Below, in pieces: positions 63,348 to 64,000 of a DNA stretch of 64,000 bases. Location of the stretch: positions 1-64,000 of the forward strand of contig JAHEGY010000005.1 of NCBI GenBank assembly GCA_024644875.1, given 5' to 3'. The stretch's first letter is position 1. Each line of letters starts with the position of its first letter. The notes beneath the pieces were generated by a model that saw only the letters and a list, made by a program, of their open reading frames with translations, searched no databases and was not told the DNA's origin. The position numbers and the translations under genes were made by a program. Origin of the DNA: Cyclobacteriaceae bacterium (GTDB lineage: Bacteria; Bacteroidota; Bacteroidia; Cytophagales; Cyclobacteriaceae).

Positions 63348-64000
63348 TCACCTGTCCTGCCATGGGATTCTCCCACTTTTCTGTATATGACTTTGCAGTT
63401 CTTCACGAAGCCGGACAAAATCCCTGAATTTATCCGGATCTAGTGGATCCTTTTCCAGAGGATCATCCTTTAAATTATAGTATTGGTATGGCTCGAAGGC
63501 CGAGTTCTGCAGCATTTTATACGGGCCATATCGGGCAGCATAGTAAGACTGTCCGTTATATTTCTGTCCCCCCTCCCTTCGGACCCAGAACACATAACGA
63601 TTGTCTGTATTCTGTGGCTTACCGAGTATAGTTGGAGACACATCCACACCATCCACGTCATGATTCAGATCTGCACCGGCTATTTTACAAAAACTGGGAT
63701 AAAGATCCATCAACATTGCCATATTCTCTGTTTGACTGCCTGGCTGAATATTTCCCTTCCAAAAGGCCAATGCCGGGACCTTGATCCCTCCTTCGAACAT
63801 TTGCTGTTTTCCACCATGAAGGACTCCATTGCTTTGCGCATGCGGGATGGATCCCCCATTATCCGAAGTAAAGACCACAAGGGTGTTTTCTACCAGGCCG
63901 GTTTCTTCAAGGCATTTCATGATCTTGCCAATACTGTGATCCAGGTGTTCGATGAACGCCACATTTTTAGCCCGTTTTGCATCTAATGATTTCTCACGCG
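63348..64000 (-). CDS. Sulfatase, C-terminal part (5' end beyond the window)
   Basis: The frame stays open to the right window edge, so the N-terminal part with the formylglycine C-x-P-S-R motif is not visible. The visible part has FIEHLDHSIGKIMKCLEETG, the metal-site VVFTSDNGG, LHGGKQQMFEGGIKVPALAF, MLMDLYPSFCKIAGA and VDGVDVSPTI, all typical of type I sulfatases acting on sulfated glycans. A GTG at 63962 could be mistaken for a start but lies mid-domain. Together with the fucosidases it fits sulfated, fucose-containing substrates such as algal polysaccharides (inference). Confidence 0.92.
   Translation of the reverse strand, partial: REKSLDAKRAKNVAFIEHLDHSIGKIMKCLEETGLVENTLVVFTSDNGGSIPHAQSNGVLHGGKQQMFEGGIKVPALAFWKGNIQPGSQTENMAMLMDLYPSFCKIAGADLNHDVDGVDVSPTILGKPQNTDNRYVFWVRREGGQKYNGQSYYAARYGPYKMLQNSAFEPYQYYNLKDDPLEKDPLDPDKFRDFVRLREELQSHIQKSGRIPWQDR

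Overview
The window looks like a chromosomal segment of a Bacteroidota bacterium, probably class Bacteroidia and plausibly a marine or sediment Marinilabiliales/Bacteroidales-type lineage. Three things point there. Several genes have the Bacteroidota -7 promoter box TAnnTTTG and few have Shine-Dalgarno sequences. Family markers typical of the phylum are present, including OmpA/PD40/CRD proteins, DUF2795, a TM2 plus DUF2752 pair, DUF1080, and the rplM-rpsI-rpsB-tsf order. The glycan-catabolic content also fits, with GH29 fucosidases, a sulfatase and xylA/xylB. The lineage call is inference. I saw no tRNA, rRNA, insertion sequence, prophage or CRISPR array.

Layout. 1-6.6 kb: outer-membrane barrel, OmpH/Skp-like protein, rhomboid protease, sugar:H+ symporter, a GT39-type and a GT9-type glycosyltransferase. 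6.6-7.7 kb: a compact two-gene operon of a thioredoxin-glutaredoxin fusion and a solo GroES, with its own promoter and terminator. 7.8-13.2 kb: three tandem OmpA-family envelope proteins, two of them large paralogs. 13.3-16.1 kb: xylB-xylA. 16.2-19.7 kb: folA and the rplM-rpsI-rpsB-tsf ribosomal operon, with a strong hairpin terminator or attenuator inside the rpsB-tsf spacer. 19.7-24.6 kb: RluA, Nudix, DinB, TM2, DUF2752, proB-proA.

24.6-34.6 kb is a carbohydrate-catabolic island: a canonical GH29 alpha-L-fucosidase, DUF1080 (3-keto-glycoside hydrolase family), DUF1349, a PHP phosphodiesterase and an SMP-30 lactonase-like protein. It continues with a tight tandem of three GH29-like proteins, two of which have lost different substrate-binding histidines, and a divergent Gfo/Idh/MocA oxidoreductase. 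A degenerate 51-bp tandem repeat closes it.

34.8-44.2 kb is the most interesting part, a putative anaerobic sulfur-respiration island. It holds a c-heme DUF3365 lipoprotein, a CRP/FNR-like operator and a PsrABC-type molybdopterin polysulfide/thiosulfate reductase. These are followed by a split YeeE/YedE thiosulfate-transporter-like pair and two membrane-anchored rhodanese-fold proteins that both lack the catalytic cysteine. The first of these has one cysteine in the whole protein, at the penultimate C-terminal position. A mobA gene lies just downstream, after a sterol-desaturase-like gene and miaA, and a cysteine-rich Fe-S protein is convergent with it.

45.5-64 kb is mainly housekeeping and signalling: 2-hydroxyacid dehydrogenase, a PhoR/PhoB-like two-component pair, DUF2265 aminopeptidase, outer-membrane protein, recA with terminator, MacB-like permease, queA, ispD, DUF2795, a CotH-like protein, a TPR histidine kinase, xseA-xseB, a holin-like membrane protein, gamma-carbonic anhydrase, YceI, pabB, and a sulfatase running off the right edge.
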